This document shows, piece after piece, positions 59,887 through 64,000 of a stretch of DNA of 64,000 nucleotides. This DNA is from Prosthecobacter sp. (GTDB lineage Bacteria; Verrucomicrobiota; Verrucomicrobiia; Verrucomicrobiales; Verrucomicrobiaceae): NCBI RefSeq assembly GCF_034366625.1, contig NZ_JAXMIH010000014.1, positions 186,001-250,000 on the forward strand. The letters run 5' to 3'. Under the pieces are notes generated by a model that worked only from the letters and a program-made list of their open reading frames with translations, made no database searches and was not told the origin of the DNA. How positions within the stretch are numbered: position 1 is the stretch's first letter; the number at the start of each line of letters is the position of its first letter. The position numbers were made by a program, and so were the translations under genes.

Positions 59887-62007
59887 ATGGCAGCACCCTT
59901 CCTCACCCAGGATTTCCACATCCGCTGGTCCACGCTGACCCCCGAACACATCGAAGCCGACATCCGCGCCGCCTTGGAAAAGGCCCAGGCGAATCTTGAC
60001 GCGCTCATCGATCAGGACCGCGGCAAGATGAAATTCGACACCGTCGTGCTCGGCCTCGACGAAACCACCCGCGATCTGAACGAAGCCTGGGGCCTCGTCA
60101 CACATCTCGACGCATTGTGCAACTCCCCCGCCCTGCGCGAGGCTCACAACAAGATGCTGGCGGAGGTAAGCTCCTTCTTCGCCAAGATTCCGCTCAACGA
60201 GCATCTCTGGGACCTGCTCGTCACCTACAGCAAGACCGAAGAGGCGAAAAAACTCACGCCGGTGCGCCAGCGCGCGCTGCAAGAGGCGATGGAAGGTTTC
60301 ATTCAGGCTGGCGCCGACCTGCCGCCGGAGAAGAAAAAACGCGTCGAGGAGATCGAGTCCGAGCTCTCCCAGCTCACGCAGAAGTATTCCGAGAACGTGC
60401 TCGATTCGACGAACAAGTGGGAACTCGTCATCGACGATGTGAACCGCCTCAAAGGCATGCCCCCTTCCGCCATCGACGCCGCCCGCGCCGACGCCGCCGC
60501 GAAAAATCTCGGCACACCGGAGAAACCGGCCTACCGCCTGACCTTGAAAGCCCCCTCGATGATTCCAGTCATGGAGTATCTCGAGGATGACAGCATCCGC
60601 CGCCAGATGTGGGAGGGCTCCAGCGCCATCGGACGCGGCGGCGAGCACGACAACACCGAGCAGGTGTGGAAAATCCTGCGCCTGCGCCACGAGAAGGCGC
60701 TGATCATGGGCAAGGCGAACTTCGCCGATCATGTGCTGGCTCATCGCATGGCCAAGACAGGCCAGAGCGCGACGCGGTTCATTGAAGATTTGTATTCACG
60801 CGTGCGTGAGGCCTTCGAGCGTGAAACGATCGCGCTGCAGGAATACCGTGCCGACAGCGCGCATCAGGCCACCAACTTGTTCCAACCCTGGGAAGTCGCC
60901 TTCTGGGCCGAAAAGCAGCGCAAGGCGAAGTACGACTTCGATGAGGAGGAACTGCGACCCTACTTCCCGCTCGACAGGGTTCTCGGCGGCATGTTCCGCC
61001 TCGCGGAGATGGTTTTTGACCTGCGTTTCGTCGGACGCGAGGTGATTTATGTCGAGCCAGGCAAAGAAGCCCCCGCCAACATCAGCACGCAGCCTGGCAA
61101 GCAGGGCCCCGTCGAAGTCTGGCACCCGGAGGTGAAGTTTTACGAGGTGCGCAATGAAAAAGGCGCCCACATCGGCTCCTTCTATGCCGACTGGCATCCG
61201 CGTGACTCGAAACGCGGCGGCGCGTGGATGAACTATCTCAAAATGGGCGTGCCTCCCAGCGGTGACCGTGACCGCCGTCTGCACCTGGGCCTCATCTGCG
61301 GCAACATGACGCCGCCCGTCGATGGCAAGCCCGCGCTCCTCACGCACGACGAGGTCTGCACCGTTTTCCACGAATTCGGCCACCTGCTGCACCAGCTCTG
61401 CGGCAACGTTGAAATTCCCGCGCTCAACGGCGTCAGTGTTTACTGGGATTTCGTCGAGCTGCCCTCGCAGCTCATGGAGAACTTCTGCTGGGAGCGCGAG
61501 AGCCTCGATCTCTTCGCCCGACATCATGAAACAGGCGAAGCCATCCCGCCGAGACTGTTCAAGAAGATGCAGGCCGCGAAAAACTACCGCAGCGCCAGCG
61601 ACATCATGCGCCAGCTCGCCTTTGGCAAGCTCGACCTCGAACTGCACATGCGCCACGCCACCACCGAAGGCGCAGATCTCGACCAACTGGCCCGCAAGAT
61701 TCTCGACGGCTATCTGATGCCGTTGAAGACCGAACAGCCCACCATCGCGCGTCGTTTCGGCCATCTGTTCAGCAGCCCCGTCGGTTACGCCGCCGGTTAT
61801 TACAGCTACAAATGGGCCGAAGTGCTCGATGCGGATGCGTTCACGCGTTTCCAGAAGGAAGGCGTGCTCAATCCCGCCGTCGGTCGCGAGTTTCGTGAGC
61901 TGATCTTGAGCAAAGGCAACTCCGAGGATCCCGCGAAGCTCTTCCATGATTTCATGGGCCGCGATCCTGACGCGATGGCGCTGCTGGTGCGTGCCGGGCT
62001 GGCCTGA
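59887..62007 (+). CDS. M3 family oligopeptidase (PrlC/oligopeptidase A type)
   Basis: 706 residues from ATG 59887; the longer ORF upstream overlaps the gcvT 5' end. The zinc motif HEFGH is at 495-499 (CTVFHEFGHLLHQLCG), with the downstream Glu-bearing WDFVELPSQLMENFCWE. The N-terminal helical part LIDQDRGKMKFDTVVLGLDE and the C-terminal SSPVGYAAGYYSYKWAEVLDADAF match the family. It degrades short peptides in the cytoplasm. It is convergent with the MFS gene, the stop codons being directly adjacent. Confidence 0.95.
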   Translation: MAAPFLTQDFHIRWSTLTPEHIEADIRAALEKAQANLDALIDQDRGKMKFDTVVLGLDETTRDLNEAWGLVTHLDALCNSPALREAHNKMLAEVSSFFAKIPLNEHLWDLLVTYSKTEEAKKLTPVRQRALQEAMEGFIQAGADLPPEKKKRVEEIESELSQLTQKYSENVLDSTNKWELVIDDVNRLKGMPPSAIDAARADAAAKNLGTPEKPAYRLTLKAPSMIPVMEYLEDDSIRRQMWEGSSAIGRGGEHDNTEQVWKILRLRHEKALIMGKANFADHVLAHRMAKTGQSATRFIEDLYSRVREAFERETIALQEYRADSAHQATNLFQPWEVAFWAEKQRKAKYDFDEEELRPYFPLDRVLGGMFRLAEMVFDLRFVGREVIYVEPGKEAPANISTQPGKQGPVEVWHPEVKFYEVRNEKGAHIGSFYADWHPRDSKRGGAWMNYLKMGVPPSGDRDRRLHLGLICGNMTPPVDGKPALLTHDEVCTVFHEFGHLLHQLCGNVEIPALNGVSVYWDFVELPSQLMENFCWERESLDLFARHHETGEAIPPRLFKKMQAAKNYRSASDIMRQLAFGKLDLELHMRHATTEGADLDQLARKILDGYLMPLKTEQPTIARRFGHLFSSPVGYAAGYYSYKWAEVLDADAFTRFQKEGVLNPAVGREFRELILSKGNSEDPAKLFHDFMGRDPDAMALLVRAGLA

Positions 62008-63216
62008 TCACGCCGGAGTGCGCACTCGTCCGCGATACGCGACGGCAAAGAACACGCAAACCACGGCGGTGAGCGCCGTCTCACCCCACCAGAAGCGGGA
62101 CCAGTCGGTGATGCCCAGCCTTGTGCAGGCGTTGTACCACCAGCCGCCGCCGAGGAAACCGATGAGACTGCCCACACCGCTCATGAGCAGCGCGAGCAGT
62201 GCCTGGGCACGCACACGCCATTTCGGGTCGATGCGCTCTTCGAGATAGATCTGCGTGGTGATGAAATAAAGCGTGAAGGCGAAACCATGCAGCAGCGTCC
62301 CGGCCATGAGCCAGGGCAGCGTGCCGAACGCATTGAATGAGTAGCGCACCACGCAGATGGCGATGCCGGAGAGGAAGACCCACTTCAACCGCACGCGGGC
62401 CAGAACGCCCGCCAGCAGCAGCATGACGAGGATTTCCGTGGTCTGGCCGAGCGAAAGCACGGCGGAGATGTTTTTCACGCCCAGATCGCTGAGATGGCGC
62501 GAGGTGTAGGGATAAAACGCGGCGAGTGGAATGCAGTAGAGCGCCGCTGTGATGAAGACGACGCGGTGATCGCGATGCTTGAGCAGTTCGAGGGCATCAA
62601 GGCCGAGAATCTGCCGCCAGGTGCGGTGCTGCATCACTTCGCCGGGCGGAATCATCGGCAGCCGCCAAGTCAGCGTCATCACGACCAGCCACAGTCCCGA
62701 CGCCGTGACACCGGCCACCAGCGAAGCGTCCGCGCGCAACACGAAACTCACGATCCAGCAGCCGACCATCCATCCCATGGTGGCCCAGGCGCGCAGCGGG
62801 CCGAACTGGCTCTTCGCATCATGAAGCTGTGAAAAAACGATGCTGCTGGCCACGCTCCACACCGGCGTGGCCACGAGTGCCTGCGCCTGCGCGCAGGCCA
62901 GCACCGCCGCATCACTCCAGCCCCAGGCCAGCGAGCCACAGGTGATGAGCAGGGCCAGGCTGGTAAGCGCCGTGAGCCAGCGCAGCAGCAGCACCGGCGC
63001 GTGCTTTTGATCCGCCAGCGCCGCCACAAACAGCGGCGAGATGAAGGCGGCGATGGATGTCGTGGAAAACACCCACGGCACCAGATGGCCGCGGCCATGC
63101 GCGGTGAACACATTCGCCAGTGGCACGCTCCACATGCCCATCGGCATCGCCGTGCAGAAAAACAACGTCGCAAGCGAGGTGCGGCTGGCTTTGGCATCCG
63201 TGGCGGGGGCGGGCAT
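62008..63216 (-). CDS. MFS transporter (nucleoside:H+ symporter-like)
   Basis: 402 residues from ATG 63216; the ORF runs on upstream through the trxB gene and is not used. Twelve hydrophobic segments are expected, e.g. [69 protein letters not shown]. The pattern [19 protein letters not shown] and the [38 protein letters not shown] block fit the nucleoside:H+ symporter branch of MFS (NupG/YegT type). The transported compound is not established. Confidence 0.87.
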   Translation of the reverse strand: MPAPATDAKASRTSLATLFFCTAMPMGMWSVPLANVFTAHGRGHLVPWVFSTTSIAAFISPLFVAALADQKHAPVLLLRWLTALTSLALLITCGSLAWGWSDAAVLACAQAQALVATPVWSVASSIVFSQLHDAKSQFGPLRAWATMGWMVGCWIVSFVLRADASLVAGVTASGLWLVVMTLTWRLPMIPPGEVMQHRTWRQILGLDALELLKHRDHRVVFITAALYCIPLAAFYPYTSRHLSDLGVKNISAVLSLGQTTEILVMLLLAGVLARVRLKWVFLSGIAICVVRYSFNAFGTLPWLMAGTLLHGFAFTLYFITTQIYLEERIDPKWRVRAQALLALLMSGVGSLIGFLGGGWWYNACTRLGITDWSRFWWGETALTAVVCVFFAVAYRGRVRTPA

Positions 63217-63339
63217 CGTTGGGGAATAAACCGGGTTCGGCCAAACTCCAACGGCGAGACTGGAAAAAGCGCTCCTTGCGCCCCCGGCCCGCCTTTCCAT
63301 CTTCCGCGACCTTCCCCCCTCCCCCACCCACTTTCTCTC

Positions 63340-64000
63340 ATGGAAAATGTCATCATCATCGGCACCGGCTGCGCCGGCTACACTGCGGCGATCTACACCG
63401 GACGCGCGAATTTGAAGCCCCTGATCCTCTCCGGCAACATGCCCGGCGGCCAGCTCACCACGACGACCGAGGTGGAAAACTTCCCCGGCTTCCCCAACGG
63501 CATCATGGGACCGGAGTTGATGATGAACATGCAGACACAGGCGGAGAAATTCGGCGCACGCATCGAGTACTCGCTGGTCAGCAGCGTCAAAAAGACCGCC
63601 GCAGGCCATTTTGAAGTCACCACCGAAGGCGGCACGGTCTATGAGGCGCACAGCGTCATCATCGCCACCGGCGCCTCGCCGAAGCACCTCGGCATGCCCA
63701 ACGAAAAATCCCTCATCGGCCACGGTTTGACCAGTTGCGCCACCTGCGACGGCGCTTTCTACCGCAACGTGCCTGTCTGCGTCATCGGCGGCGGCGACAG
63801 CGCCTGCGAGGAGGCCATGTTCCTCACGAAATTCGCCAGCACCGTCTATTTGATCCATCGCCGCGACACGTTGCGCGCCTCGAAGATCATGGCGGACCGC
63901 ACGCTGGCCAATCCGAAGATCAAGCCCGTCTGGAACAGCACCATCAGTGAATACCTGACCGATGAAAAAGGCGAGATGCGCGCCGTGACCCTGCAAAACC
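63340..64000 (+). CDS. trxB: Thioredoxin reductase, 5' part (3' end outside window)
   Basis: The first 220 residues are present. The FAD motif is [20 protein letters not shown] and the redox pair is Cys133-Ala-Thr-Cys136 in [29 protein letters not shown], followed by the NADPH motif. It reduces thioredoxin with NADPH. The start ATG 63340 is divergent from the MFS gene with 123 bp between. The frame is open to the end of the window. Confidence 0.95.
   Translation, partial: MENVIIIGTGCAGYTAAIYTGRANLKPLILSGNMPGGQLTTTTEVENFPGFPNGIMGPELMMNMQTQAEKFGARIEYSLVSSVKKTAAGHFEVTTEGGTVYEAHSVIIATGASPKHLGMPNEKSLIGHGLTSCATCDGAFYRNVPVCVIGGGDSACEEAMFLTKFASTVYLIHRRDTLRASKIMADRTLANPKIKPVWNSTISEYLTDEKGEMRAVTLQN

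Overview
The window looks like chromosomal DNA of a Verrucomicrobiota bacterium (Prosthecobacter/Verrucomicrobium-like), roughly 60% GC by eye. This rests on gene content: a DUF1501 plus DUF1549/DUF1553 secreted pair, a formylglycine sulfatase, a ThuA-like protein, several Gfo/Idh/MocA oxidoreductases, xylose-isomerase-like TIM barrels, DUF5069, Hanks-type kinases, and an ECF sigma factor of the kind found next to Ser/Thr kinases. Taxonomy is inferred from families, not from a marker gene. The only structural RNA found is rnpB on the minus strand.

Layout. 0-5 kb: end of a Gfo/Idh/MocA gene with a terminator, an aquaporin, and two tandem paralogous receptor kinases. 4.7-10.8 kb: a secreted beta-helix protein, a decayed gluconolactonase tail, an AT-richer DUF4365/SEC-C gene that looks imported, and a secreted unknown. 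10.8-18.5 kb: tightly packed plus-strand genes with seven GNAT acetyltransferase domains, interleaved with an esterase, ThuA and OsmC proteins and a CxxCH-bearing toroid protein. 18.5-22.6 kb: a sugar-acid-like cluster (PAS-AraC regulator, HUMPS decarboxylase, zinc dehydrogenase, PdxA). 22.7-25.1 kb: a pseudopilin, a secreted protein and an SDR.

25.2-28.9 kb holds the most interesting system: an ECF sigma factor, a receptor kinase fused to a CSLREA-type beta-helix ectodomain, and two homologous small exported helical proteins. The kinase and both small proteins each follow an almost identical two-box promoter, TTTTTTGCCG-N14-CGGGGCATG, with exactly the same spacing. I read this as a self-contained ECF/kinase envelope regulon.

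29-43 kb: TIM-barrel isomerase, AraC regulator, Gfo/Idh gene, then a run of minus-strand orphan genes (GNAT-methyltransferase fusion, beta-lactamase-PDZ, DUF5069, GNAT-VOC fusion, a DapF homologue with both active-site cysteines changed to serine, two methyltransferases, cupin, nitrilase, MmcQ/YjbR, VOC). One of these (DUF5069) is bounded by palindromes resembling integron attC sites. 43-47.5 kb: otsB and otsA, divergent from a cytoplasmic-type trehalase. 47.6-52.8 kb: GNAT, DUF1501, DUF1549/1553, an ExbB-like protein, rnpB and a DUF3828-like protein. 52.9-59.8 kb: sulfatase and the glycine cleavage genes gcvP, gcvH and gcvT with an Asp/Asn-hydroxylase-type gene between gcvP and gcvH. 59.9-64 kb: M3 oligopeptidase, MFS transporter and the 5' part of trxB.

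Start sites were chosen by eye from homology, signal peptides and overlaps. No database search was run.
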